DNA from: Exiguobacterium sp. KRL4
GTDB taxonomy: Bacteria > Bacillota > Bacilli > Exiguobacteriales > Exiguobacteriaceae
Length of the DNA: 64,000 nt
Direction of reading: 5' to 3'
NCBI RefSeq assembly: GCF_001870785.1
Contig: NZ_MOLV01000004.1
Location: 186,001 to 250,000, forward strand
Shown here one piece after another: positions 18,077 through 27,749 of this stretch (within the stretch, counting starts at the first letter, position 1; the number at the start of each line of letters is the position of its first letter). The notes beneath the pieces are model-generated. The model saw only the letters and a program-made list of their open reading frames with translations, was not told the DNA's origin and did not search any database. Position numbers and translations under genes: made by a program.

Positions 18077-20101
18077 ATGACCATTTCAACAAGAGATTTA
18101 ACCGTCCTGCTAGGCGTCATTATGATCGTCTTCATGCTCGTCATTCCACTGCCAGGATTTTTACTCGATTTCTTAATCATCATTAATATCTTAATTTCGC
18201 TGATGGTCTTACTTGTCGCGATGAATGCCAAGGAAGCCCTTGAATTTTCTGTATTTCCGACGCTGTTACTGATCGTCACCTTGTTTCGATTGGCACTGAA
18301 CGTCTCGACGACCCGTGCGATTCTTTCGAACGGGAACGGGGGGGAAGTCATCGAAGCGTTCGGTAGTTTTGTTGTCGGAGGAAACGCGCTCGTTGGATTC
18401 GTCGTCTTCCTGATTCTCGTCTTGATTCAGTTCCTCGTCATCACAAAGGGTTCGGAGCGGGTATCGGAAGTGTCGGCACGTTTTACGCTCGACGCAATGC
18501 CGGGGAAACAGATGGCAATTGACGCCGATTTGAATTCCGGCATGATCGACGAGTTGCAGGCACGGACACGCCGTCAAAAAATCCAATCAGAAGCGGATTT
18601 TTACGGAGCGATGGATGGAGCTTCTAAATTCGTCAAAGGAGACGCCATTGCCGGCATCATCATCGTCATCATCAACTTGATTTTCGGAATGATCATCGGA
18701 GTCGTTCAACAAGGGTTGCCGATGATGGAGTCGGTCCAACTGTATACGTTATTGACCGTCGGAGACGGGCTTGTCAGTCAAATTCCAGCGCTCTTGATTT
18801 CAGTTGCGACCGGAATCATCGTCACGCGTTCGACTTCGGACGGTAACTTAGGAGAAGACATCATCGGTCAGCTTTCCCGGACACCATTGCTCGTTATGAT
18901 TGGAGCAGGTGCGATTTTCTTACTTGGTTTATTTACAGCAATTCCAGATTACGTAACGATTCCAGTCGCAGGAGGTGCGGCGTTTTTCGCCTGGCAGTTG
19001 ACCCGGACGTCCAAAACAACAAAAGAAGAAGTGGCAGTCGAAGAGGCGCCGACAGAAAATCTCCGGTCGAGCGAGTCGGTCATTTCGTTGTTAAACGTCG
19101 ATACGATTGAATTTGAATTCGGTTACGGATTGATTCCACTTGCTGACGAAGCACAGGGCGGCGACTTGCTCGACCGTGTCGTCATGATCCGCCGGCAGTT
19201 GGCACTTGAACTTGGATTCGTCTTGCCAACCGTGCGAATACGAGATCATCTGCAACTCCCGCCGAACCATTACCGGATTAAAATTCGTGGCAGTGAGATG
19301 GCGACCGGTGAATTGTTACTTGACCATTACTTAGCGATGAGCCCTGGTGTCGATGATCCCGAGATCCAAGGGATTGAGACGGTAGAACCCGCCTTTGGCA
19401 TGCCGGCACTCTGGATTGATGAACGGACGAGAAGTCGGGCGGAAATGTCCGGGTATACGGTCGTTGATCCCCCATCCGTCGTCGCGACACACTTGACGGA
19501 ACTGCTCAAGAAACATGCAGCTGATTTATTGGGACGAGAAGAAACCAAGCAGTTAGTCGATCATCTGAAAGAAACCCATCCGATTTTAGTCGACGAAGTG
19601 ACACCACAGCTCTTATCGATCGGTGAACTACAAAAAGTGTTCGTTCAGTTGTTAAAAGAAAAAATTTCAATCCGAAACTTGCCGTTGATTTTTGAAACGT
19701 TGGCCGATTATGCAACGGTCACGAAAGACAGCGATCTGTTAGCAGAATACGTACGTCAGGCATTGGCACGACAAATCACAGAACAAGTGTTACAAGGTGA
19801 AGTGCTTCATGTCGTGACCGTATCAAGCGAGATGGAACTCGATATTCAATCGGCAATCCAAAAAACCGAGTTTGGTAACTACTTGGCGCTTGATCCCGAT
19901 AAAGCAACACGATTCATTGAGTCCTTAAACGAGTTGACGACAGAATTCGAGCGTTATGGTGCTCAACCAATCATTTTAGCCTCACCGAGTATTCGGATGT
20001 TCGTTCGTCAATTGACGGAACGTTATTTCCCGGATGTACCTGTTCTGTCCTATAACGAGTTAATTCCGACAATCGAAGTCAAGAGTATTGGGGTGATCTA
20101 A
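18077..20101 (+). CDS. flhA: FlhA, flagellar export-gate protein
   Basis: 674 aa. About eight membrane helices in the first 300 residues, including the FHIPEP-family stretch FPTLLLIVTLFRLALNVSTT and SARFTLDAMPGKQMAID. The C-terminal cytoplasmic part (about 330-674) binds export chaperones. The start follows AAAGGATG by a few nt. It ends 3 nt before flhF. Confidence 0.97.
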   Translation: MTISTRDLTVLLGVIMIVFMLVIPLPGFLLDFLIIINILISLMVLLVAMNAKEALEFSVFPTLLLIVTLFRLALNVSTTRAILSNGNGGEVIEAFGSFVVGGNALVGFVVFLILVLIQFLVITKGSERVSEVSARFTLDAMPGKQMAIDADLNSGMIDELQARTRRQKIQSEADFYGAMDGASKFVKGDAIAGIIIVIINLIFGMIIGVVQQGLPMMESVQLYTLLTVGDGLVSQIPALLISVATGIIVTRSTSDGNLGEDIIGQLSRTPLLVMIGAGAIFLLGLFTAIPDYVTIPVAGGAAFFAWQLTRTSKTTKEEVAVEEAPTENLRSSESVISLLNVDTIEFEFGYGLIPLADEAQGGDLLDRVVMIRRQLALELGFVLPTVRIRDHLQLPPNHYRIKIRGSEMATGELLLDHYLAMSPGVDDPEIQGIETVEPAFGMPALWIDERTRSRAEMSGYTVVDPPSVVATHLTELLKKHAADLLGREETKQLVDHLKETHPILVDEVTPQLLSIGELQKVFVQLLKEKISIRNLPLIFETLADYATVTKDSDLLAEYVRQALARQITEQVLQGEVLHVVTVSSEMELDIQSAIQKTEFGNYLALDPDKATRFIESLNELTTEFERYGAQPIILASPSIRMFVRQLTERYFPDVPVLSYNELIPTIEVKSIGVI

Positions 20102-20104
20102 CAC

Positions 20105-21181
20105 ATGATGGTAAAACGAATTATTGCGAATTCTGTCAGCGAAGCGATGGAACTAGTGAAACAAGATTTAGGGGAAGAAGCAATCATCTTAAATACCCGG
20201 CAAATCAAAGTCGGTGGGGTGTTTGGTTTATTTACACAAAAAAAAGTGGAACTTGTCGCGTCAGTAGAAGAACATCCGGTCGCTCGACCAAAAAAACAAC
20301 CGCTTGCGAATCCTGAACCCGTGTCGGTCCCGCCAACTGCTCGTCTCCATGGCGTAGTCAATTCGGGAATGACGGAACAGGTCACTCCGACCGTCGTTTC
20401 CTTTGCGTCACGGCGCTTACCAGAAGCACTAGAACGATATGACGTCTTGTTAGCTGAACCTGCTTTACAACGATGTGCGGAAGAGTTACATGACTTGATG
20501 TTGTCGACGTATTATAAAACGAATGATGTGACGCAGGTCGAACAAGCACTCGTTGAAGCAGTGGAAAAGGAAATTCAAATTACGACAGCCACATCCCGTT
20601 TTGTCATGCTGACAGGACCAACCGGCGTCGGAAAGACGACGACGATCGCAAAACTCGCTGCCTATTACCGGTTAACGAAACAACAAACGGTCGGATTGAT
20701 CACGACGGATACATACCGGATTTCGGCAATCGAACAATTACGTACTTACGCGGATATCATCGATATTCCATTACGCGTTGCATATGATTTAGAAGAATTC
20801 GAACAAGCTAAAACCGAACTCGCTGACTGTGACATCATTTTGATCGATACGGCGGGACGCAACTTCCTCGATGCCGGATATGTTGAACAATTAAAAGCAC
20901 GACATGATTTTTCCGATACGGATGTCTTCCTCGTCCTCAGCTTAACGTCGAAGTATCGTGACTTGGAACAAATCCGGAAACGATTTGGTCAAGTACCACT
21001 GAGCGGTTTTATCTTTACGAAAGCCGATGAGACAACTGAATTATGGTCGATTTATGGACTGACGAGGGAAACACGAATCCCTGTGTTTTGTCTGACGACA
21101 GGTCAAGAAGTACCTGAAGACATCATCTGGCCGACAAGTCCAGAAATTTCCCAAATGATTGTAGAAAGAGGGTTACGATGA
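20105..21181 (+). CDS. flhF: FlhF, SRP-type GTPase that places flagella
   Basis: 358 aa. An N-terminal basic and variable part (about 1-100) is followed by the NG domain of signal-recognition GTPases: G1 [10 protein letters not shown] (about 176-185), then TTDTYRISAIEQL, and G3 DTAGRN. Forms a pair with FlhG in setting flagellar number and position. ATG 20105 is used, although the next ATG (20108) is equally possible. Overlaps flhG by 4 nt. Confidence 0.95.
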   Translation: MMVKRIIANSVSEAMELVKQDLGEEAIILNTRQIKVGGVFGLFTQKKVELVASVEEHPVARPKKQPLANPEPVSVPPTARLHGVVNSGMTEQVTPTVVSFASRRLPEALERYDVLLAEPALQRCAEELHDLMLSTYYKTNDVTQVEQALVEAVEKEIQITTATSRFVMLTGPTGVGKTTTIAKLAAYYRLTKQQTVGLITTDTYRISAIEQLRTYADIIDIPLRVAYDLEEFEQAKTELADCDIILIDTAGRNFLDAGYVEQLKARHDFSDTDVFLVLSLTSKYRDLEQIRKRFGQVPLSGFIFTKADETTELWSIYGLTRETRIPVFCLTTGQEVPEDIIWPTSPEISQMIVERGLR

Positions 21182-22032
21182 TGCGAGAAGATCAGGCACG
21201 GGCGTTACGTTCAAAGGTAGCAGTTCGAGAGACTAAAACGATTGCCATCGTCAGTGGAAAAGGTGGCGTTGGAAAAACGAACGTGGCTGTCAATTTAGGA
21301 GTAGCACTATCGTTACAAGCTAAAAAAGTATTGATCATTGATTTAGATATCGGAATGGCGAACGTCGGAGTGTTGTTAGGGAAGTCTTCTAAAACATCCT
21401 TGATGGATTGTGTCAAACAGCGTGAATCCTTGGCGCAAGCCGTCGTAGAAGCGACGCCTGAGTTACATTTCATTCATGGTGGGAGCGGATTCACGGAATT
21501 GATGGATCTGACCGATCATGATGTGCAATTCATGATGAGCGAATTCCGATTTTTTTACGACTATGATTTCGTGTTACTCGATTTAGGTGCCGGTGCGACA
21601 CATCAAACATTCGATTTCATCAGCAGTGCAGATGAAGCTTGGTTAGTCGTGACGCCAGAGCCGACGTCGATCATGGATGGCTATGCGTTCGTAAAGCTCG
21701 CCCATCATCATGCAAATGAACTTCCGATTGCCGTTGTCGTCAATCGGGCGACGAATGGTCAAGAAGCACTTGAGACATTCGATCGTTTACAACAGGTCAG
21801 TCAGAATTTTTTAGAGAAGTCGTTACGCTTCGTTGGTTTCTTGCCAGACGATCCAACCGTCATGAAGGCGGTCAAGGCACAGCGTCCATTTTATCTGTTT
21901 GACCGGACGAGTGATGTCAGTTGGCGACTCGATCATATTACGACAGCACTGACGGGACTTCAGGTACACGAACAGAAATTTTTAGACCGGTTACTGAATC
22001 GTTTGACAAAACGGCGTAATCGCGTCCGCTAA
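21178..22032 (+). CDS. flhG: FlhG (YlxH), MinD-like ATPase controlling flagellar number
   Basis: 284 aa ParA/MinD family. The deviant Walker A is GKGGVGKT (about 27-34), followed by DLDIGMANVGVLLG. A C-terminal amphipathic, Arg-rich helix (RLLNRLTKRRNRV) fits a membrane-targeting tail. The N-terminus up to residue 22 resembles the FlhF-activating helix known for the family. cheA follows 21 nt later with no cheB in between, unlike Bacillus subtilis. Confidence 0.95.
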   Translation: MMREDQARALRSKVAVRETKTIAIVSGKGGVGKTNVAVNLGVALSLQAKKVLIIDLDIGMANVGVLLGKSSKTSLMDCVKQRESLAQAVVEATPELHFIHGGSGFTELMDLTDHDVQFMMSEFRFFYDYDFVLLDLGAGATHQTFDFISSADEAWLVVTPEPTSIMDGYAFVKLAHHHANELPIAVVVNRATNGQEALETFDRLQQVSQNFLEKSLRFVGFLPDDPTVMKAVKAQRPFYLFDRTSDVSWRLDHITTALTGLQVHEQKFLDRLLNRLTKRRNRVR

Positions 22033-22053
22033 TCATGAAGGAGGACATGTTCC

Positions 22054-24054
22054 ATGGATTTAAATGAATATTTAGGATTGTTTCTGGACGAGTCAATCGA
22101 ACATCTGCAAGCCATCAACTCGAGTCTTTTGATTTTTGAACAGCGTCTGGATGATGAAGCCGTCATCGATCAGATTTTCCGTTCCGCCCATACATTAAAG
22201 GGAATGTCCGGTACGATGGGATACGATGCGATTGCCGATTTAACACATGAGATGGAAAGTGCGCTTGATCTTGTACGTTCGAAAACACAGCCGGCGACAC
22301 CCGATTTGATTGACGTCTTGTTTGTGGCCGCTGAACAACTCGAAACGATGGTCGAAGATATCAGTCAAGGGGGAACCGGGAAGCTCGATGTGGCGACGAC
22401 GGTCGTCCGCTTAAAACAGTTCATTCAGAAGGATGGTGAAACGGACAAAGTAGCAGCGCATCCTGTTGTGTCGGTCATCAAAAACTTTGAATGCGACGTT
22501 TACTCGGAATCAGTTGTCCGTCAATCGATGGCTTCCGGTTATCAAGCGTATGTCATTACGGTGGAACTGTCAGCCGATGTGATTTTAAAGGCCGCACGTG
22601 TCTACATGGTCTTTGATCGTTTACAAAATCTTGGTGATGTCATTTTGTCAAACCCAACTTCTGATGAACTCGAGCAAGAACAGTTCGAGACAAGTTTTGA
22701 TGTCTTGTTCGTGACGATGAAGTCGGAACAAGAAATCCAGGACGGGATCAAAGCCGTGTCGGAAGTCGCACAGGTTTTGATTCAACCATTCGAAGTACCC
22801 GTCGAGCCGGTTGCTGCAGCAGCGACGTTGCTTGAACCAACCGATAATCCGCTGAATAAAAAGCCGGGTGAAACGGTTGATGCTTCAGGAGAAGCCCAAA
22901 CCCCGATTGCGGCAAAAACAATCCGTGTCAATCTAGAACGGATTGATCGACTGATGAACTTATTCGAAGAATTCATCATCGATCGTGGTCGTCTAGAGCG
23001 GATCGCGGCAGAAGTCGGTTCCTCTGATTTGACAGAGACGGTGGAACGGATTAAACGGGGGACGAATGAATTACAGTCATTGGTCCTGACATTACGGATG
23101 ATGCCGATTGAACAAGTCTTTAACCGATTTCCGCGAATGGTTCGTTCGGTTTCGAAGGATGTCGGAAAAAATATCAAATTACACATCACCGGAGCTGAGA
23201 CAGAACTCGACCGGACGGTCATCGATGAGATTGGTGACCCGCTCGTCCACTTGATCCGGAACGCCGTGGATCACGGGATTGAAAGTAAGGCAGACCGGAT
23301 CCTAGCTGGAAAGCCCATCGAAGGAAATCTGTCACTGCGTGCCTATCATTCGGGAAACCGCGTGTTCATCGAGATTGAAGATGATGGTGCCGGAATCAAC
23401 CATGAACGCGTGACGAAAATTGCGCTTGAGAAAGGTTTGCTGACGGAAGAAGAAGCAGCTTTACTGACACCGGAAGAAGCAGCGATGTTGTTATTTGCCC
23501 CAGGATTCTCAACAGCGGAGACGGTAACCGATCTATCGGGACGTGGTGTCGGACTCGATGTCGTTAAATCAAAAATCGAATCACTTGGTGGGGAAGTATT
23601 CGTCGAGACGAAACGTGGAGAAGGAACAATCTTTAGAATCAGCTTACCGCTGACGCTATCAATTATTTCGGCCATGCTCGTCAAACTTGGTCAAGAAACG
23701 TACGCCATCCCACTGACGGCGATCATCGAAACAACGTCACTCAAACAAGAAGCGATCTTACAAGCGCACCGTGAAAAGGTCTTTGATTTCCGGGGACAAC
23801 TTGTTCCATTGATTTCATTGAATCAGGTGTATGGTTTGCCGCAAGTAGAAGCGGATGCCTATTCCGTAGTCGTCGTAAGAAGTGGCGAGAAGCTCGCCGG
23901 ATTGATCGTTTCTGAATTGATCGGTCAACAAGAAATCGTCATGAAACCACTAGGCAGCTATCTCGAAGGGATCCGTGCGATTTCCGGTGCGACGATTCTA
24001 GGTGACGGTCAAGTGGCATTAATCATCGATAGCAATGCATTGTTACGAAAGTGA
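22054..24054 (+). CDS. cheA: CheA, chemotaxis histidine kinase
   Basis: 666 aa with the full CheA plan. The P1 Hpt domain carries His46 in FRSAHTLKGMSG. A P2-like domain lies at about 160-250 and a linker at about 255-290. P3 dimerisation, the P4 ATPase with N box (HLIRNAVDHGIE), G1 (EDDGAGI) and G2 (GRGVGLDVV) motifs, and the P5 CheW-like domain (about 530-665) follow. It phosphorylates CheY here; the usual second target CheB is not encoded in this operon. RBS AAGGAGG precedes ATG 22054. Confidence 0.97.
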   Translation: MDLNEYLGLFLDESIEHLQAINSSLLIFEQRLDDEAVIDQIFRSAHTLKGMSGTMGYDAIADLTHEMESALDLVRSKTQPATPDLIDVLFVAAEQLETMVEDISQGGTGKLDVATTVVRLKQFIQKDGETDKVAAHPVVSVIKNFECDVYSESVVRQSMASGYQAYVITVELSADVILKAARVYMVFDRLQNLGDVILSNPTSDELEQEQFETSFDVLFVTMKSEQEIQDGIKAVSEVAQVLIQPFEVPVEPVAAAATLLEPTDNPLNKKPGETVDASGEAQTPIAAKTIRVNLERIDRLMNLFEEFIIDRGRLERIAAEVGSSDLTETVERIKRGTNELQSLVLTLRMMPIEQVFNRFPRMVRSVSKDVGKNIKLHITGAETELDRTVIDEIGDPLVHLIRNAVDHGIESKADRILAGKPIEGNLSLRAYHSGNRVFIEIEDDGAGINHERVTKIALEKGLLTEEEAALLTPEEAAMLLFAPGFSTAETVTDLSGRGVGLDVVKSKIESLGGEVFVETKRGEGTIFRISLPLTLSIISAMLVKLGQETYAIPLTAIIETTSLKQEAILQAHREKVFDFRGQLVPLISLNQVYGLPQVEADAYSVVVVRSGEKLAGLIVSELIGQQEIVMKPLGSYLEGIRAISGATILGDGQVALIIDSNALLRK

Positions 24055-24065
24055 GGGAATGAAAA

Positions 24066-24494
24066 ATGGAACAAAAATGGGTTGTCTTTCAATTAGAAGA
24101 AAATGCATACGGAATTGATGTTCAATCTGTTCGTTCAATCGAACGTGTCATCCCGATTACGCGGATTCCAAATGCCGCCTCTTATGTCAAAGGTGTGATT
24201 AATTTACGAGGTGTCGTGACACCCGTGATTGATTTACGGACACGTTTAGGATTTGATTCGATTGAGGAAACAGAAGAAACACGAATCATCATTGCGACAC
24301 TCGAACATGGAGATGCTGGTTTTATCGTCGATCGTGCAAATGAAGTCGTGGAAGCAACAGATGTCCGGATTGAACCATTAACGGATCAAAAACAAGATGA
24401 GACGACGTATTTGACTGCGATTGCAAAAGGCGAAGAGCAGTTGTTCTCCTTGTTAGAGCCAAATCGATTGTTTGAAGAGATCATCCATGCTTAA
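24066..24494 (+). CDS. cheW: CheW, receptor-kinase coupling protein
   Basis: 142 aa, a single CheW domain. It begins QKWVVFQLEENAYGIDV and contains VKGVINLRGVVTPVIDLR, the family signature. Links chemoreceptors to CheA. Overlaps the cheC start by 8 nt. Confidence 0.96.
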   Translation: MEQKWVVFQLEENAYGIDVQSVRSIERVIPITRIPNAASYVKGVINLRGVVTPVIDLRTRLGFDSIEETEETRIIIATLEHGDAGFIVDRANEVVEATDVRIEPLTDQKQDETTYLTAIAKGEEQLFSLLEPNRLFEEIIHA

Positions 24495-25095
24495 TCGGAT
24501 GGAACAAGATGTCTTTCGAGAAATCGGGAATATCGGAGCAGCCCATGCGGCGACGGCATTATCGACACTTCTTGGACAACCAGTTGAAATCGAAGTACCG
24601 TCAGCAGACTTAGAGTCGTTCTCAACAATCGTTGAGCGGGTAGGTGGCGCTGAAGCCTATACGGCGGGAGCACTCCTTCGTTTTTCTGGTGACATCAAGG
24701 CGTGTCTTCTATTTTTAATGCCACTCGAAGATGCTGAAAAGCTAGTGTCGCAGTTACTACAACAGCCATTCCGTTTTTTTTCCGATCAACATGCGATGGG
24801 AGTGTCGGCCTGGGAAGAGATCGGGAACATCTTGATTGGCGCCTACGCCCGTTCGATTTCCGATTGGCTCGATCTATCCGTCCATGTGACGGTCCCGGCA
24901 TCTGCTTTTGATATGGTCGGAGCGATTTTGGAAGTTGCCTTACTAGAGTCGACAAAATTTGGTAACATGGCAGTATACATCGATACACGGTTATCCAGTT
25001 CAGGAAACGATTTGAACGGTCATTTATTGTTGTTACCTGAAGAAGGTGCCTTTACCTCTGTTTTTCAACGATTGGGTGTGGATATCGATGGATGA
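24487..25095 (+). CDS. cheC: CheC, CheY-P phosphatase
   Basis: 202 aa. Two catalytic motifs with the Glu-Asn pattern are visible: REIGNIGAAHAATALS near residue 10 and WEEIGNILIGAYARS near 115. CheC works with CheD in the Bacillus-type adaptation system. The ATG 24487 overlaps the cheW stop; GAAGAG (24474-24479) gives 7-nt spacing. ATG 24499 is the alternative. Overlaps cheD by 8 nt. Confidence 0.94.
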   Translation: MLNRMEQDVFREIGNIGAAHAATALSTLLGQPVEIEVPSADLESFSTIVERVGGAEAYTAGALLRFSGDIKACLLFLMPLEDAEKLVSQLLQQPFRFFSDQHAMGVSAWEEIGNILIGAYARSISDWLDLSVHVTVPASAFDMVGAILEVALLESTKFGNMAVYIDTRLSSSGNDLNGHLLLLPEEGAFTSVFQRLGVDIDG

Positions 25096-25570
25096 AGTCG
25101 TTCGGATTGGAATTGCAGAATATGCAGTTAGCCAAAAACCGATCATTCTTCGGACAGCCGGTTTAGGGTCTTGTGTCGGTGTGATCATTTACGATCAAGA
25201 ACGTGGACTTTCCAGCATGGCGCATGTCATGTTACCTGACTCGGCGATCAGCCGAAACATTGCGCTTGAGATTGGAAAATTTGCGGATACAGCGGTTGTG
25301 GAACTGGCACGTTCTCTTCGGTATAAAGGCGCCATCCGTCTACGAGCGAAAATTGCGGGTGGCGCACAGATGTTCCAGTTTAAATACGAACACGAATCAA
25401 TGCGGATTGGTGAACGAAATATTGCAGCTGTAAGACTAGCTTTACGAAAAGCGAACGTCCCACTCGTTGCGGAAGACGTCGGTGGAACAAACGGTCGAAC
25501 GATCGAATTCCATTCGCATTCTGGCCGATTAGTCATTCGGACAGTTAACGTCGGAACGCTGGAAATCTAG
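25088..25570 (+). CDS. cheD: CheD, chemoreceptor glutamine deamidase
   Basis: 160 aa. The catalytic Cys is in LGSCVGV, the His is in MAHVMLPDS, and the Thr/Ser-type third residue follows in the family fold. Deamidates receptor Gln residues and binds CheC, which is encoded just upstream with an 8-nt overlap. The start ATG 25088 lies within the end of cheC. With no cheB in the operon, CheD is the only receptor-modifying hydrolase encoded here. Confidence 0.95.
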   Translation: MDEVVRIGIAEYAVSQKPIILRTAGLGSCVGVIIYDQERGLSSMAHVMLPDSAISRNIALEIGKFADTAVVELARSLRYKGAIRLRAKIAGGAQMFQFKYEHESMRIGERNIAAVRLALRKANVPLVAEDVGGTNGRTIEFHSHSGRLVIRTVNVGTLEI

Positions 25571-25583
25571 AGGAGGAATGGTC

Positions 25584-26357
25584 ATGCGTGAGGAATTACA
25601 ACAACTTTGGGATCAATGGCTATCGACGCGTGATGTAGCGGTAGCTGACCGGTTACTGCTGAATTATGAACCTCTTGTTCAATACCACGTTCAACGTCTC
25701 AGTGCGACACTTCCGAAAAGTGTCGATCGCGATGAATTAAAAAGTCTGGGTATGATGGGACTTTACGATGCCTTACAAAAATTTGATCAAAATCATAATA
25801 ATAAATTCGACACGTATGCCGCGTTCCGGATTCGTGGAGCCATTCTTGACGGACTTCGAAAAATTGACTGGTTGCCCCGTTCTTTACGGGAAAAATCAAA
25901 ACGTGTCGAAGCGGCGGTCGAGATTTTAGAACAAAGCCTTCAACGGACACCGACGATTGATGAAGTGTCATCGATTGTCGAAATGAGTCCAGAAGAAGTA
26001 AAGACGGCGCTAGCAGAAAGTTACTTTGCCAACATTCTATCAATCGACGAAGCGGTTACGCTTCAAGACGAAGGAAAAGCGATGGCCGTTTCTTATCTTG
26101 ATCCGGATGCTGCAACACCGGAAGATACGGTACTGATGCGTGAGTTGATTTCGAAGCTTGCAGAAGAAGTGGAACAGTTATCAGAAAAGGAACAGTATGT
26201 CGTGTCGCTGTTTTACTTTGAGGAACTGACGTTGACGGAAATCGGCGAAGTTCTGAATCTCTCGACATCACGCATTTCGCAAATTCATTCAAAAGCACTC
26301 AAAAAACTGAAACAAGCGTTAGGAAGTGCGTATCTTTCTGATCGTGTCGCAATGTGA
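25584..26357 (+). CDS. sigD: SigD, sigma-28 family flagellar sigma factor
   Basis: 257 aa FliA/WhiG-type sigma. Region 2 includes LGMMGLYDALQKFDQ and TYAAFRIRGAILDGLRKIDW. Region 3 has ETVEEVS-like ETPTIDEVSS, and region 4 has LTEIGEVLNLSTSRISQIHS. It should direct flagellin, chemoreceptor and autolysin genes outside this window. The start ATG 25584 has 7-nt spacing to AGGAGG; ATG 25578 sits too close. The anti-sigma FlgM gene is not in the window. Confidence 0.96.
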   Translation: MREELQQLWDQWLSTRDVAVADRLLLNYEPLVQYHVQRLSATLPKSVDRDELKSLGMMGLYDALQKFDQNHNNKFDTYAAFRIRGAILDGLRKIDWLPRSLREKSKRVEAAVEILEQSLQRTPTIDEVSSIVEMSPEEVKTALAESYFANILSIDEAVTLQDEGKAMAVSYLDPDAATPEDTVLMRELISKLAEEVEQLSEKEQYVVSLFYFEELTLTEIGEVLNLSTSRISQIHSKALKKLKQALGSAYLSDRVAM

Positions 26358-26368
26358 AAGGATTTATG

Positions 26369-26803
26369 ATGACACTCTTTTATATTTTACTTGCTGCACT
26401 CATCTGTTATGGTTTGCTACTGTTATTTAAGCAACAGGCGCTACTTAAAGACCGGATTACGAATCTCGAGCGCCAAAAGCAAGAGACAGAAGAAATCTTG
26501 TTGCAGTTCATGCAACAGGTCAATGAGCTGACAGGAACTGACGATACGTCAGCTTCTTCAACACCTGAGCAAACGGGACGAACGGTTCCGCTGGAGACAT
26601 CCGAACGCCTGGTATTCCCGTTGCAAGAAGAATTGCAACCAGAACCAGTCGTTCGTGTACAAGAAGAACCCGTTTTCGATGTGAAACAACAACTCGAAAA
26701 CGGTGCGGACTTAGATCAGTTAGCCCGTTCTTTAAATCGGGGTGCGGGAGAGATCGCCTTGATCGCCAAACTTTCCAAGAAAACGAAGGTTGCCCGACGT
26801 TAA
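26369..26803 (+). CDS. SwrB/YlxL-like membrane protein at the end of the fla/che operon
   Basis: 144 aa. One N-terminal membrane helix (about 2-22), a coiled coil (about 23-50), a Pro/Glu-rich linker, and a conserved C-terminal helical piece (LARSLNRGAGEIALIAKL) of the kind seen in the SwrB/DUF6115 group. In Bacillus subtilis SwrB activates export-gate assembly. The call rests on position after sigD and on the domain layout, not on strong identity. ATG 26366 or 26369 is possible; AAAGGA favours 26369. Confidence 0.75.
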   Translation: MTLFYILLAALICYGLLLLFKQQALLKDRITNLERQKQETEEILLQFMQQVNELTGTDDTSASSTPEQTGRTVPLETSERLVFPLQEELQPEPVVRVQEEPVFDVKQQLENGADLDQLARSLNRGAGEIALIAKLSKKTKVARR

Positions 26804-26818
26804 ACTTTATGCTATATT
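26790..26818 (+). promoter_or_regulatory. rpsB promoter (sigma-A type, extended -10)
   Basis: TTGCCC (26790-26795), 17-nt spacer, TATATT (26813-26818), with the extended TGC right before it. It overlaps the end of the swrB-like gene and gives a leader of about 107 nt before rpsB. The 12 bases ending this promoter recur exactly in the rimP promoter. Confidence 0.8.
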
Positions 26819-26824
26819 AGTCTA

Positions 26825-26932
26825 CGGTGTTAATTACGCACGCATGTATCGCCAGCTGCGGTGCCTTTAATAGGTTAGCTGGGACAACGATCATCGCGGA
26901 GGACATCCAAAACCCAAAAGGAGGAATTCATC
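26825..26932 (+). promoter_or_regulatory. Structured 5' leader of rpsB
   Basis: Untranslated leader with a 6-bp helix CCAGCT/AGCTGG (26852-26857 with 26877-26882) enclosing a smaller CCT/AGG hairpin. S2 genes in several bacteria are self-regulated through their leaders. Whether this leader binds S2 is an inference; no match to a named family could be checked. Ends with the strong site AAGGAGG. Confidence 0.4.
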
Positions 26933-27667
26933 ATGGCAGTAATCTCGATGAAACAATTGTTAGAAGCTGGTGTACACTTCGGTCACCAAACACGCCGTTG
27001 GAACCCAAAAATGGCAAAATACATCTTCACAGAACGTAACGGAATCTACATCATTGACCTACAAAAAACGGTTAAAAAAGTAGACGAAGCGTACAACTTC
27101 ATCCGTGAAGTAGCGTCTGAAGGCGGAAATGTTCTTTTCGTTGGTACGAAAAAACAAGCTCAAGACACTGTGAAAGAAGAAGCGATCCGTGCGGGTCAAT
27201 ACTTCATCAACGAACGTTGGTTGGGTGGAACACTCACGAACTTCTCAACAATCAAAAAACGGATTAACCGTTTAAAACAACTCGAAAAAATGGAAGAGAA
27301 CGGTACGTTCGAAGTTCTTCCTAAAAAAGAAGTCATCATTCTTAAAAAAGAAATGACACGTCTTGAGAAATTCCTCGGCGGTATCAAAGATATGCCAGGC
27401 GTTCCAGATGCACTCTTCATCGTTGACCCACGCAAAGAGCGTATCGCGATTGCAGAAGCACACAAACTCAACATCCCAATCGTTGCGATCGTTGATACAA
27501 ACTGTGATCCAGACGAAATCGACTACGTCATCCCAGCAAACGACGATGCGATCCGTGCAGTCAAATTGCTTACTGGTAAAATGGCTGACGCAATCCTCGA
27601 AGTTAAACAAGGCGAAGATAACGTAGCACCTGAAACTACTGAAGAAGTAGTAGCAGACGCTGAGTAA
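26933..27667 (+). CDS. rpsB: 30S ribosomal protein S2
   Basis: 244 aa. The N-terminus [20 protein letters not shown] and the middle [20 protein letters not shown] are diagnostic. An acidic C-terminal tail is typical for Bacilli. The site AAGGAGG stands 8 nt before ATG 26933. Followed by a terminator-like hairpin and then tsf, the usual rpsB-tsf pair. Confidence 0.99.
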   Translation: MAVISMKQLLEAGVHFGHQTRRWNPKMAKYIFTERNGIYIIDLQKTVKKVDEAYNFIREVASEGGNVLFVGTKKQAQDTVKEEAIRAGQYFINERWLGGTLTNFSTIKKRINRLKQLEKMEENGTFEVLPKKEVIILKKEMTRLEKFLGGIKDMPGVPDALFIVDPRKERIAIAEAHKLNIPIVAIVDTNCDPDEIDYVIPANDDAIRAVKLLTGKMADAILEVKQGEDNVAPETTEEVVADAE

Positions 27668-27679
27668 TTCGTGATGCCA

Positions 27680-27717
27680 GGTGATAAAGGGAATTGACCT
27701 TTTATCACCTTTTTTTT
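27680..27717 (+). terminator. Terminator-like hairpin between rpsB and tsf
   Basis: GGTGATAAAGG (27680-27690) pairs with CCTTTTATCACC (27698-27709, one bulged T), followed by eight Ts. No promoter is visible between it and tsf (27750), so it probably acts by partial termination to set the S2:EF-Ts ratio. Confidence 0.85.
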
Positions 27718-27749
27718 GAAAATAAGGACGTTATAAGGAGGAATATCGA

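Noticed and set aside
22782-23222. Minus-strand open frame of 146 codons opposite cheA
   Set aside because: Low-complexity antisense product within a highly conserved gene; no independent signals.
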